Shown here: piece by piece, positions 32,816 to 40,261 of the stretch
How the letters are laid out: every line of letters starts with the position of its first letter
How positions within the stretch are numbered: the first letter of the stretch is position 1
IMG/VR virus record: IMGVR_UViG_3300020182_000010
Coordinates: 62,001 to 126,000 of that record
DNA length: 64,000 bases
Direction: 5' to 3' (one strand)
From: a virus
Notes under the pieces: model-generated
Database searches by the model: none
Told to the model about the DNA's origin: nothing
The model's input: the letters and a program-made list of their open reading frames with translations, nothing else
Made by a program: the position numbers and the translations under genes

Positions 32816-33734
32816 TTTGCTTCACATGTTCAAAGAATGGCGCAATTGTCCAATTCTGAGTCAACCGTCCTCTACTAGTGTTATCATGATCAATAACACC
32901 GTCATCGTCAATTTCCCAATCAATTAATCTTACGTATACTGGTCCTGCTTGTGTTTCATACTCAAACATCCAGGATGAAAGAGTTTCACCACTTTGTGGT
33001 CCTGCCGCAACAACTCCCGCTGCAGTCTTATATATGTCTTTTTCATTAATACCTAGTTGTAATTTTGCTATATCTTTAAGTTCTTGTATATTATATGAAG
33101 AATTTTCCATATATCTACCAATTTGTCCCACACTTTTCATTCGAAGTACGGGACGAATTCTATTATATGGCGGAGTAGTATTAAAATCTATTCCACTATT
33201 GCAGGCTAGTTCACCAAATAATTCTATTTGTCTTTTTAATGTATGTTCGTTTACATTTTTTGCAATGATTGTACCAGTGTTCACTGGCAGTCTCGCATCA
33301 AAAACATTTTTCAATGCTCTAACTTTTACCGTTGACCAATTGCCTTCATCTAATACTTTGTATACATTATCATCATCTGCGCCGTTCATACTAAGCAATA
33401 GTAATCTGAGGCCTGCATCTTTTAGATTGGATGTGTAACTCTTATTTGCTAACTTTAGTCCGTTGGTAGTTAGACTAGGGCGATGTCCTAATCTTTTTGT
33501 AGTTGCAATAATCTCACATATATCCTCTCTCATAGTAGGTTCTGCTCCTATTAATCTGATATAGGTACGAGCAGGTAATCGTTTGATAATGTCAAATAAT
33601 TTATTTTTATCAATATCTGGAATATCACGATTTGGAATATAACAGTTAGCACACTCCATGTTACATCGATGAGTTAGATCAACTACAATGTTACTGAATG
33701 TATTATTTTCTGGTTCTAATTCGTAATAATTCAT
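32799..33734 (-). CDS. Radical SAM enzyme
   Basis: A 311-residue radical SAM protein: DLTHRCNMECANCYIPNR holds the CxxxCxxC cluster motif (C24, C28, C31), RLIGAEPTMRED the GGEP-like SAM-binding segment, and RPSLTTNGLKL a further core strand. No SPASM-type Cys-rich tail is seen. It starts directly after a 111-residue protein. The ferredoxin at 24899 and the nucleosidase at 16303 could support it. The substrate may be a peptide or small molecule. Confidence 0.9.
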   Translation of the reverse strand: MNYYELEPENNTFSNIVVDLTHRCNMECANCYIPNRDIPDIDKNKLFDIIKRLPARTYIRLIGAEPTMREDICEIIATTKRLGHRPSLTTNGLKLANKSYTSNLKDAGLRLLLLSMNGADDDNVYKVLDEGNWSTVKVRALKNVFDARLPVNTGTIIAKNVNEHTLKRQIELFGELACNSGIDFNTTPPYNRIRPVLRMKSVGQIGRYMENSSYNIQELKDIAKLQLGINEKDIYKTAAGVVAAGPQSGETLSSWMFEYETQAGPVYVRLIDWEIDDDGVIDHDNTSRGRLTQNWTIAPFFEHVKQNEFNY

Positions 33735-34070
33735 TTATGATTCAATTGATTTGTATTCTGCCTGTGTTATAGTCTCTATGTCACTTATTACTAAATATTC
33801 ACCTAATGATTGTAATAACATTGTTAGATCATTATGCATATCAGATGCATGAGCCTTATATCGGTAGTAATTGGTCTGGAGCACATTGGAACCGTTATCT
33901 ACTCTGGTAGATTTTCTATCACCACTAATGTCAAGCTCTTTTTCATCAGATAGCCGATATGTTATACTGGTGAATTGATCTGAACCAATTGTTTCTTCAA
34001 ACCACGATAGATATTGATCATGGTTTTTTCCATCTGGGTAATCTATACTAACTGTAAATTTATATGGCAT
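33735..34070 (-). CDS. Hypothetical protein heading the radical SAM operon
   Basis: A 111-residue mixed alpha/beta protein with no recognised motif and no Cys or leader-peptide features of a typical RiPP precursor. It is the first gene after the TATAAATAG promoter at 34114, abutting the radical SAM gene; could be a partner or substrate. Confidence 0.6.
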   Translation of the reverse strand: MPYKFTVSIDYPDGKNHDQYLSWFEETIGSDQFTSITYRLSDEKELDISGDRKSTRVDNGSNVLQTNYYRYKAHASDMHNDLTMLLQSLGEYLVISDIETITQAEYKSIES

Positions 34071-34113
34071 TTTTGTTTTCCTTTTGTTTTAATTAAATAA
34101 TTTATCTAGTTAT

Positions 34114-34122
34114 CTATTTATA
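34114..34122 (-). promoter_or_regulatory. Late-type promoter of the oxygenase/radical SAM operon
   Basis: TATAAATAG reading leftward, 43 nt before the ATG at 34070. It matches the T4 late box and probably drives the run 34070 to 27295. Confidence 0.6.
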
Positions 34123-34144
34123 TAATTATATAATTAAGTAAATT

Positions 34145-34167
34145 GGTCTGGGCAAATTGCCCAGACC
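34145..34167 (-). terminator. Perfect 11-bp inverted repeat, probable terminator
   Basis: GGTCTGGGCAA and its exact complement separated by one nt, 9 nt past the stop at 34176. Reading leftward no strong T run follows, so it may be a terminator or a processing/stabilising hairpin. Confidence 0.6.
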
Positions 34168-34175
34168 AACATCTA

Positions 34176-34526
34176 TTATTTTCCTTTGTTTACAAAATTG
34201 TAAAACTGTTGTGCAGCTTCAAGAATTTGTTCTGTTCCTGGAACTTCTGGCATTTCTACCTTCGTTACAACTTCATCATGTTCTTTGCGAACTGATGTTT
34301 CGAACATACCATATTTTGCATAATAGTCCTGCCACATTTGTGATTGTGCCATTTCTAATACTTGAGTGCGAATTTCATAACCATTTTTATTAAAAGTTAC
34401 TTTAGGAAGTGAAGGAGGTGTCATTTTTTGAAATGCTTCTGTAAATGCCTCTGGTTTCATTCCGGTGTTTTTGTATAAATCGCTGAATTTTTCAGCCATC
34501 TCTGTCATTTGTTTCATATCGAACAT
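34176..34526 (-). CDS. Hypothetical protein downstream of tmRNA
   Basis: A 116-residue, mainly helical protein, MKQMTEMAEKFSDLY at the start and VPGTEQILEAAQQFYNFV at the end; faintly phasin-like in composition. AAGGAG precedes the ATG. It lies about 35 nt past the tmRNA and is probably on the same primary transcript, which hints at a link but no more. Confidence 0.65.
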   Translation of the reverse strand: MFDMKQMTEMAEKFSDLYKNTGMKPEAFTEAFQKMTPPSLPKVTFNKNGYEIRTQVLEMAQSQMWQDYYAKYGMFETSVRKEHDEVVTKVEMPEVPGTEQILEAAQQFYNFVNKGK

Positions 34527-34559
34527 ATTGTTCTCCTTTGTGTGTGTGTGTTGTGTAAC

Positions 34560-34820
34560 TATTCTGTTGCTAGGTCAGTTACCAACCCCCACGTGCTTAA
34601 ATTAAGCCGCTAATGCCATTTCTGGCGCATAATTGTTATTTGCAATTATAAAGTTTATTCGCGGTAACGGCGCTTATATCCCGGTAACTCCATTCATCTA
34701 TCTTGTCAGTCGATCCTATTTCAGCCCCATAAGAAACACACTTATCTAAATGTGCTTATGGTGGAGCTGCGCGGTACTGCCCCACGGTCCTGTCCAATCA
34801 TCAAATCACTTCAACGTTAC
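34560..34820 (-). ncRNA. ssrA: Circularly permuted two-piece tmRNA
   Basis: Rescues stalled ribosomes and tags nascent protein. Reading leftward: the acceptor piece ends CAGCTCCACCA at 34769-34759; a 30-nt intervening hairpin follows; then the coding piece starts GGGGCTG at 34728-34722. GGGGCTG pairs with CAGCTCC over 7 bp including G3-U70, the alanyl-tRNA synthetase identity pair. A 5-bp T stem closes the loop GGCAGTA, not the usual TTC loop. The tag frame at 34643-34602 reads GCA...TAA, encoding ANNNYAPEMALAA. Piece ends other than CCA and GGGG are approximate. Confidence 0.93.
34602..34643 (-). other. tmRNA tag-peptide reading frame
   Basis: Fourteen codons, from resume codon GCA to TAA, encoding ANNNYAPEMALAA. 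The ALAA end matches the degron recognised by ClpX. Just after the stop, GCTTAA and TTAAGC form a short palindrome. Confidence 0.9.
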
Positions 34821-34826
34821 ATTCTA

Positions 34827-34855
34827 TTTATAACATATTTTGATAGTGTTGTCAA
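34827..34855 (-). promoter_or_regulatory. Sigma70-like promoter of the tmRNA
   Basis: TTGACA, 17 nt, TATAAA reading leftward, placing the start near 34820. The -35 box overlaps the TGA stop of the alpha/beta hydrolase gene. No ACGAATCA block in the spacer. Confidence 0.85.
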
Positions 34856-35430
34856 GTGTTGAATTTATTTTTAATAATTTCAACTACTCTGTCAGATAGA
34901 ACTATCTCATAATGGTTTCTATCTACTTCTGCATATTCTATATCATTACGACAAGTCATACTTTTACGTGTGACAATGCCATCATTTTCACCTGATATCC
35001 ATGGTACATCGCCAACTGTTGTGACTACCTGAAGCCAATTACACGAAATATCAATATTACGACTACCTCTGATAAATCTACTATGTGTTGTAATGTCACT
35101 AAACATTTCATATCCAGAAAAGAATTTCATTGTTGCTCCCCAAACCGCAATCTCACTGCCATTAAATGGTGTTGCTAAACTAACAACATTTTTTATTGTA
35201 TCAAATTCACTTTGTAAATATGTTGCATATACACCACCAAGACTATGTGCTATTACAAAAAATTCATCATCTATATCATTCAAAGTTTTCATCATTATAG
35301 CAAGATTATCAACTGCCGCTGTATGTTTACTATAATTTAAATATATAGGATCTTTACAATCCAAAGATTTCTGAATGAAGGCGAAACTTCTTTCACTAGC
35401 AGTTGCCCCATGTATATACACTATTCTCAT
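34852..35430 (-). CDS. Alpha/beta hydrolase (lipase-like)
   Basis: A 192-residue alpha/beta hydrolase. IVYIHGATASE forms the oxyanion region, FVIAHSLGGVYATY the nucleophile elbow (GxSxG type AHSLGG), NVVSLATPFNG the next strand, GENDGIVT the acid loop, and RNHYEIV the catalytic His. Short members of this type act on lipids or esters. It starts 4 nt after the corrinoid gene. Confidence 0.85.
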   Translation of the reverse strand: MRIVYIHGATASERSFAFIQKSLDCKDPIYLNYSKHTAAVDNLAIMMKTLNDIDDEFFVIAHSLGGVYATYLQSEFDTIKNVVSLATPFNGSEIAVWGATMKFFSGYEMFSDITTHSRFIRGSRNIDISCNWLQVVTTVGDVPWISGENDGIVTRKSMTCRNDIEYAEVDRNHYEIVLSDRVVEIIKNKFNT

Positions 35431-35434
35431 TCAT

Positions 35435-36130
35435 TCAAGTCCTGACGCTGTTGTGCTTGCGATCCATAAACATCTTTGCTGTTTCAACTGCTACTGCTGC
35501 ATCTCTACAATACGCATCTGCACCAATTGCTTTTCCAAATTCTTCATTTAGTGGTGCGCCGCCTACTAGTATTGTATAATCATCACGCATACCTTTTTCA
35601 ATCATTACATCAATAACAACCTTCATATATGGCATTGTTGTTGTAAGTAATGCACTCATACCTAATATATCTGGATTATGTTCTTCGATTGCATCAAGAT
35701 AAGCCTGAACATCGTTATTAATACCAATATCGTGTACATCAAATCCTGCACCTTCCATCATCATGCCAACTAAGTTCTTACCAATGTCATGTATATCACC
35801 TTTAACTGTGCCGATAACCATAGTTCCAACTTGTGGTGCGCCTGTTTCCGCAAGTAGAGGTTTAAGAATTGACATACCGCCTTTCATAGCGTTTGCTGCC
35901 AGTAGCACTTCAGGCACAAACAATATGCCATCTCTGAAGTCGATGCCAACAATTGTCATACCAGCAACTAAAGATTCTGTTAGTACACGATATGGTTCCC
36001 ATCCTCGCTCTAATAGAATATTTGTGCCTTCTTCTACCTCTTCTTTTAGACCATCATACAAATCATCGCCCATTTGAATTACTAATTCTTCATCATTTAA
36101 TTCAGAGAGTACAATATTATCATCTTCCAT
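35435..36130 (-). CDS. B12-binding methyltransferase corrinoid protein
   Basis: From the ATG at 36130 it is 231 residues; an in-frame GTG at 36142 lacks a ribosome site. A helical N-terminal module (15-95) is followed by the cobalamin domain: GTVKGDIHDIGKNLVGMMMEGAGF with DxHxxG at 112-117 (H114 as lower ligand), GMSALLTTTMPYM, and LVGGAPLNEEFG. This is the layout of MtbC/MtgC-type corrinoid proteins that shuttle methyl groups. No methyltransferase partner is in the window, so it may work with host enzymes. Confidence 0.92.
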   Translation of the reverse strand: MEDDNIVLSELNDEELVIQMGDDLYDGLKEEVEEGTNILLERGWEPYRVLTESLVAGMTIVGIDFRDGILFVPEVLLAANAMKGGMSILKPLLAETGAPQVGTMVIGTVKGDIHDIGKNLVGMMMEGAGFDVHDIGINNDVQAYLDAIEEHNPDILGMSALLTTTMPYMKVVIDVMIEKGMRDDYTILVGGAPLNEEFGKAIGADAYCRDAAVAVETAKMFMDRKHNSVRT

Positions 36131-36160
36131 TATTCTTCTCACTTGTATAGGTTAACATAT

Positions 36161-36169
36161 CTATTTATA
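36161..36169 (-). promoter_or_regulatory. Late-type promoter of the corrinoid gene
   Basis: TATAAATAG reading leftward, 30 nt before the ATG at 36130 and immediately after the porin terminator. Confidence 0.6.
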
Positions 36170-36176
36170 AGCAATA

Positions 36177-36205
36177 AAAAAGGGGCGCTATTAGCACCCC
36201 TTTTT
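36177..36205 (-). terminator. Terminator of the porin-like gene
   Basis: GGGGCGCTATTAGCACCCC with flanking A and T runs (36182-36200), so it can act in both directions. It lies 22 nt past the porin stop. Confidence 0.85.
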
Positions 36206-36226
36206 CTCAATATATTCACTTTTATA

Positions 36227-37000
36227 TTAGAATGAAAAACTTAGTGTAACTGATGGTGTTACTGTTTCATCATCTACATTATAATTAACATCTGTTTCTA
36301 CACTGGCACCAGACCAATCAAATTCATGTCCTACGCCGACGTTTTCTAGTAAATCGTCTTCGTCACCATTAATATATGTTGTTAAACCATATGTACTAAC
36401 AGTAGAATCTAATTCATATGCTAATGTATCTGTTTCATATGATACAGTTGTACCAAGTGCAACACCTGTAACTTCTGCCGTATCAACCCGTGCACCCCAA
36501 GTATATTCTTCAGATGTGCGATTGTAATCCATAGATGCCGTTACATCTACAACTGCTAAATCAACATTATATGCAAGTTGTACATTTGACACTTCGGTAA
36601 TGTCAGTTGTAATATCAGTAAAACCAACTGCTACAGCGGCTGGACCGTATGATAATATCACTGATTCATCAATAGTTGGTACTGCAACTGATGAAAAGTC
36701 TGATGTTGCTTCTACAAAAATACCGTCTTGGTCACCCAATGATACTGTTGTACCTAAAACTTCTGTTCCAACATGCCATTTATCTAGTGCAATTGTGGCA
36801 CTATCAACTGATTCAAACTCTAGTCCAACGTTTGCTGCACCTTCGCCTGCTGCAACATCAATACCGATTGTAGTTGTTGCTTCGTACTTATCTGTTGCTT
36901 TATTTTCAGCAACTTTCATTTCCACAGAAGCATCAACATCTGCAGCAAATGAAGTCGTAGCCATTAAAATAGCGGCTACTGTTGTTAGTAATAGTTTCAT
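36227..37000 (-). CDS. Outer-membrane porin-like beta-barrel protein
   Basis: A 257-residue protein with a signal peptide (MKLLLTTVAAILMATTSFA then A) and a mature part of alternating strands rich in Val, Thr, Asp and Tyr. It ends VTLSFSF; a C-terminal Phe after alternating hydrophobics is the outer-membrane assembly signal. It is monocistronic, with its own promoter, a 5' hairpin and a terminator. It is the size of a small porin. It might alter permeability or mask a receptor. Confidence 0.8.
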   Translation of the reverse strand: MKLLLTTVAAILMATTSFAADVDASVEMKVAENKATDKYEATTTIGIDVAAGEGAANVGLEFESVDSATIALDKWHVGTEVLGTTVSLGDQDGIFVEATSDFSSVAVPTIDESVILSYGPAAVAVGFTDITTDITEVSNVQLAYNVDLAVVDVTASMDYNRTSEEYTWGARVDTAEVTGVALGTTVSYETDTLAYELDSTVSTYGLTTYINGDEDDLLENVGVGHEFDWSGASVETDVNYNVDDETVTPSVTLSFSF

Positions 37001-37027
37001 TATTATATTTCCTTTTAAACAAAAATA

Positions 37028-37046
37028 TGAGCAGATAAACTGCTCA
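37028..37046 (-). promoter_or_regulatory. 5'-leader hairpin of the porin-like gene
   Basis: TGAGCAG and CTGCTCA form a 7-bp stem with a 5-nt loop, about 30 nt before the ATG. It may stabilise the message or act in attenuation. Confidence 0.5.
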
Positions 37047-37064
37047 CACTATTCTACTTATACT

Positions 37065-37093
37065 AATATAATACATTTTTGCTTTATTATCAA
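37065..37093 (-). promoter_or_regulatory. Sigma70-like promoter of the porin-like gene
   Basis: TTGATA, 17 nt, TATATT reading leftward; no ACGAATCA block. Confidence 0.65.
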
Positions 37094-37144
37094 GCGGTTA
37101 TAAAGTTAATATTAGTGTATGTGACATTTATGATACACTTTTAA

Positions 37145-37390
37145 TTATGCTTTAGTATTTTTCTTTGCATTCTTTTTTGTCTTAGTTTTAGATGCTGGCT
37201 TTTTTGTTTTGGTAGTTGGTATGATTTTTTTATCATACCAACCCCATCGATTTAATAATGGTTCAACTGCATATTTAACTTGTGAGTCATTCCAATTATA
37301 TAACTTTTTAATATCAGAAAAAAGTTTATCTTTATCTTCATAAATTTGCATCATATTAATGATGTTTTTATCTATGTCGATCCAGTTCAT
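37145..37390 (-). CDS. Small protein with Lys/Thr-rich tail
   Basis: An 81-residue protein: helical first 55 residues (MMQIYEDKDKLFSDIKKLYN, VEPLLNRWGWYDKK) and a basic, repetitive tail that could bind nucleic acid. The ATG overlaps the stop of the 51-residue membrane protein (ATGA). Confidence 0.55.
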   Translation of the reverse strand: MNWIDIDKNIINMMQIYEDKDKLFSDIKKLYNWNDSQVKYAVEPLLNRWGWYDKKIIPTTKTKKPASKTKTKKNAKKNTKA

Positions 37391-37542
37391 TCAGATTTCC
37401 AGATAGTCCATATACCATATGCAATTGCTGCATATGCAATTAAATCAACTGGTACAATGAGCATTGCAATTCCAGTTGCAACTAGTGCTGCACCGTCGAG
37501 TGTTGTACGTTCTTTTAGTCTATTTTTAATCCAATTAATCAT
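37387..37542 (-). CDS. Tiny two-segment membrane protein linked to the CDF transporter
   Basis: A 51-residue protein with a basic start and one or two hydrophobic segments (GAALVATGIAMLIVP and LIAYAAIAYGIWTIW). A strong AAGGAG site lies inside the 3' end of the zinc-transporter gene, which it overlaps by 8 nt. Coupled expression suggests a helper or regulator of the transporter. Confidence 0.6.
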   Translation of the reverse strand: MINWIKNRLKERTTLDGAALVATGIAMLIVPVDLIAYAAIAYGIWTIWKSE

Positions 37543-38464
37543 TTTTTTTCTCCTTTAATAATTTATTATAAAACAGTTCTTCATCTGGACAATTATTATG
37601 TTCAATTTGAATAGTTGTATGTACTATTTTATAATTATCGATTAATAGTTTCTTGGTATTATATATTGTATCATCACATTCGCCATCATCCAATATATTG
37701 ATGTGCATAGCGGCTGAAATTTGTCCGCTTGCTAATTCCCATATATGTATATGGTGAACATTACTAACATGATCGATATTTGTTATAATATCTTTTACTA
37801 TAACATCAACATCAATATGTTCTGGTTTTCCAGTCATTAGTATTCTAATACAATCTTTTAATAATTCCCAACCACTTTTTAATATCAAACTGGCCAGAAC
37901 TACACTTATAATAGGATCAATATAATACCAATCAGTAAAATATATTACGATACCACCTATAATGGCACCAACACTGCCTAAAATATCAAGTAAGATATGA
38001 AGTATCACTCCTCGCATATTAATATTATGACCATCATGGTGATGATGCACCACTTTAAATAAAACCAAATTAACGATTAATCCAACAATAGCAATTGGTA
38101 ACATCCAATATATATCAACATGCTCAGGATTTAGTATACGATAAATTGCTTCGTATATAATATATCCAAAAAGTCCAATCCACATCAGTGCATTTAAAAA
38201 TGCTGCAATAACTTCCGCTCTCATAAATCCATATGAATATGTATCTGTTGGTGGTTTTCTGCCAATCCAAAATCCAAATACTGCAATAATCATTGCTAAT
38301 GCATCAGTTGAAAGATGTAATGCATCACTCAATAACGCAAGTGAATTACTTATATGTGCACCAAATAATTCGATAACAACAAATAATATTAAAATAAAAA
38401 TGCTTATTTTTAATGCACGTTCTTCTTTGCCGGCTTTTCTGATATGATATTGATTATGCTTCAT
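37535..38464 (-). CDS. Cation diffusion facilitator (zinc/cobalt exporter type)
   Basis: A 309-residue CDF transporter with six predicted membrane segments. The metal sites are intact: LLSDALHLSTDAL in the second segment and HILLDILGSVG in the fifth (HxxxD in both, the zinc-type pair). A His-rich loop (HHHHDGH) joins segments four and five, and the cytosolic C-terminal domain shows VHHIHIWELASGQ. It exports divalent metal against protons. The gene overlaps the epimerase stop by 4 nt. Confidence 0.93.
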   Translation of the reverse strand: MKHNQYHIRKAGKEERALKISIFILILFVVIELFGAHISNSLALLSDALHLSTDALAMIIAVFGFWIGRKPPTDTYSYGFMRAEVIAAFLNALMWIGLFGYIIYEAIYRILNPEHVDIYWMLPIAIVGLIVNLVLFKVVHHHHDGHNINMRGVILHILLDILGSVGAIIGGIVIYFTDWYYIDPIISVVLASLILKSGWELLKDCIRILMTGKPEHIDVDVIVKDIITNIDHVSNVHHIHIWELASGQISAAMHINILDDGECDDTIYNTKKLLIDNYKIVHTTIQIEHNNCPDEELFYNKLLKEKKND

Positions 38465-39378
38465 AAATTTTTCATCTTTGTATTATACAATTCTCTAATA
38501 CCGTTTTCTATACTAATAGTTGGATTCCAACCAATAAGTTTTGTTGCTTTGGATATGTCAGCAAGTGTTTCAGTTGCGTAACCTTTGGGTTTATCTTGAT
38601 TCTCTACTTCTAAATTAGGAAAAAACTCACGTAAAACATTAACAACTTGATTTACAGAAAAATTTTCACCAGTTCCAACATTAAAAATCTCACTCTTTAC
38701 TTTAGATTCCATACTTGCAATACATGCATGTGCAACATCACTAACATGAATATAATCTCTTCTATATTCACCATCACCGTGAACTGTTAATGGTGTATTT
38801 TCATTAGCCATACGATAAAATCTACTGATCATCAATCCATTATTATCGTCTGATGGTTGTTCATCACCATATATGGTAAAAAAACGTAATACATTATAAT
38901 TTAGTCCAAAGACGTTTTTATATTGTTTACATAATTGTTCGCCAAATAATTTAGTCATTGCATAATAATTTAATGGATCCGGTTTATGAAATGGTTTATG
39001 TGGTATAGGATTATTCCCATATATACTTGATGAACTAGCATAAACAAATTTACGAATACCTACAGCATGTGCGGCAGTTAATACGTTACGTGTACCAGTA
39101 ACATTAATGTCAAAGTAAGTATCAGGATCAATAAAACTATCCGGTATTCGGGTCTTTGCTGCTAGATGTATAACATAATCTTTTCCGGCAGTTGCCATTA
39201 CACACTTAGCTGCATTTTGTATATCACCTTTAATATACTTTACCATTTTAAAATCAGTAGGCTTTTCTACAATATCTAAAACAGTTACTTCGTAACCTTT
39301 TCTTAGTAATTGTCTGACAACTTCTCTGCCTACGAAACCAGCGCCGCCAGTGACAAGAACTTTACCTTTTGCTAACAT
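38461..39378 (-). CDS. NAD-dependent epimerase/dehydratase (GalE-like SDR)
   Basis: A 305-residue extended short-chain dehydrogenase: VLVTGGAGFVGREVV (GxxGxxG), VIHLAAKT, YASSSSIYG, and NYYAMTKLFGE with the YxxxK catalytic pair; RRDYIHVSDVA and FNVGTGE follow as in UDP-sugar epimerases. It would remodel nucleotide sugars for surface glycans or glycosylated DNA or protein. First gene of the operon from promoter 39435. Confidence 0.92.
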   Translation of the reverse strand: MLAKGKVLVTGGAGFVGREVVRQLLRKGYEVTVLDIVEKPTDFKMVKYIKGDIQNAAKCVMATAGKDYVIHLAAKTRIPDSFIDPDTYFDINVTGTRNVLTAAHAVGIRKFVYASSSSIYGNNPIPHKPFHKPDPLNYYAMTKLFGEQLCKQYKNVFGLNYNVLRFFTIYGDEQPSDDNNGLMISRFYRMANENTPLTVHGDGEYRRDYIHVSDVAHACIASMESKVKSEIFNVGTGENFSVNQVVNVLREFFPNLEVENQDKPKGYATETLADISKATKLIGWNPTISIENGIRELYNTKMKNL

Positions 39379-39434
39379 ATGAATTCTTTCTAAGTTTCTT
39401 TATTCAACATATTTAGTCTATTAATATTTTTACT

Positions 39435-39463
39435 ATTATAACAGAATAATATACAAATAGCAA
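39435..39463 (-). promoter_or_regulatory. Sigma70-like promoter of the epimerase/CDF operon
   Basis: TTGCTA, 17 nt, TATAAT reading leftward, 57 nt before the ATG at 39378. Confidence 0.65.
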
Positions 39464-39663
39464 GTATTATTTTTTAATTGACAAATTGGCACTGTTGCAT
39501 TGGATGCATACCGAGTCTTCTCAAAATGCAGTTGTTTTTGTTGTTTTTTAGTGCTATATTATAATAAATAATAGTAGAGAAACATAGTATTGTTTCACTA
39601 TATGGCACTGGGAAAGACTAGGGTATTGCTTCCCTCAAGCATCAGACAATTTGGAGAAACTAT
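39464..39663 (+). promoter_or_regulatory. Divergent intergenic region and leader of the DUF1127 mini-operon
   Basis: No gene seen. On the plus strand a TATAAT at 39560-39565 with a weak TTGTTT-like -35, overlapping an AATAAATA, is the likely promoter. A palindrome TGCATTGGATGCA lies near 39496. The leader has an AGGG...CCCT hairpin near 39618-39633 and GGAGAAAC just before the ATG. Confidence 0.45.
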
Positions 39664-39852
39664 ATGACACTAAATGTATTTAGTGCCTTGACAAATCTTT
39701 TTGGCGGATTTGCTAGTAAGGCAACAAAACGCTCAGACTTGATGACTTGGGCAAAAACAGAATATGCACGTGATTGGCAATTTGCTTATAATTACATGCT
39801 AGACAATGATGGGAAGGCGCCATCACACAGACACATACAAGGAATAAAGTAA
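39664..39852 (+). CDS. Small hypothetical protein heading the DUF1127 mini-operon
   Basis: A 62-residue protein with a hydrophobic helical start (VFSALTNLFGGFASK) and a Trp/Tyr-rich second half. GGAGAAAC lies before the ATG. The stop overlaps the next start. Confidence 0.6.
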   Translation: MTLNVFSALTNLFGGFASKATKRSDLMTWAKTEYARDWQFAYNYMLDNDGKAPSHRHIQGIK

Positions 39853-40088
39853 TGATTAACAAATTAATCGCAACACTCACAAACATTCGTAATACAATGG
39901 ATTATAACAAAAAAGTACGTCAAACAATTAGAGAATTATCCGCACTATCAAACTATGAACTAAATGATATCGGTATTTCACGTAGCGAAATTTATCATAT
40001 TGCGCATACATCATATAAAAAGTCAGCAAAGGTCAAAGCCGATGATGTACATGTTAGTACAAATGAAAATTTGAGAGGATTTGTATAA
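39852..40088 (+). CDS. DUF1127 (YjiS-like) protein
   Basis: A 78-residue protein; RQTIRELSALSNYELNDIGISRSEIYHIAH is the DUF1127 signature, common in alphaproteobacteria where small members bind RNA and affect phosphate and carbon metabolism. The start overlaps the previous stop (TAATG), as does the next. Confidence 0.85.
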   Translation: MINKLIATLTNIRNTMDYNKKVRQTIRELSALSNYELNDIGISRSEIYHIAHTSYKKSAKVKADDVHVSTNENLRGFV

Positions 40089-40261
40089 TGACAACATTAG
40101 TAATGGAATATACAATTAATCCGTTTTGGACTGCACTCCGCACATTTGGACGCGGAACGTGGGCATTAATGGAATCGATAGGTAGAGCAAGAGCCGCCGC
40201 TGAATTGCATCGCCTAGGTTATACAAAAGAAGCAAAACGCTTGATGTTGGAGATCAGATAA
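40088..40261 (+). CDS. Small DUF1127-related protein
   Basis: A 57-residue protein. Its end, RARAAAELHRLGYTKEAKRLM, follows the A-x-E-L-x-x-x-G-x-x-x-E-A pattern seen at the end of DUF1127 relatives. TAATG overlaps on both sides support start and stop. Confidence 0.65.
   Translation: MTTLVMEYTINPFWTALRTFGRGTWALMESIGRARAAAELHRLGYTKEAKRLMLEIR

Noticed and set aside
33735-34070. The 111-residue protein as a RiPP precursor
   Set aside because: It lacks a leader-core layout, Cys or repeated core residues and looks like a folded globular protein.
34560-34820. Reading the tmRNA region as two tRNAs or a riboswitch
   Set aside because: Acceptor pairing across the intervening hairpin, CCA end and in-frame LAA-type tag fit only a permuted tmRNA.
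39478-39483. Plus-strand TTGACA as the -35 of the DUF1127 operon
   Set aside because: No acceptable -10 box lies 16-18 nt downstream; the TATAAT at 39560 is better placed.
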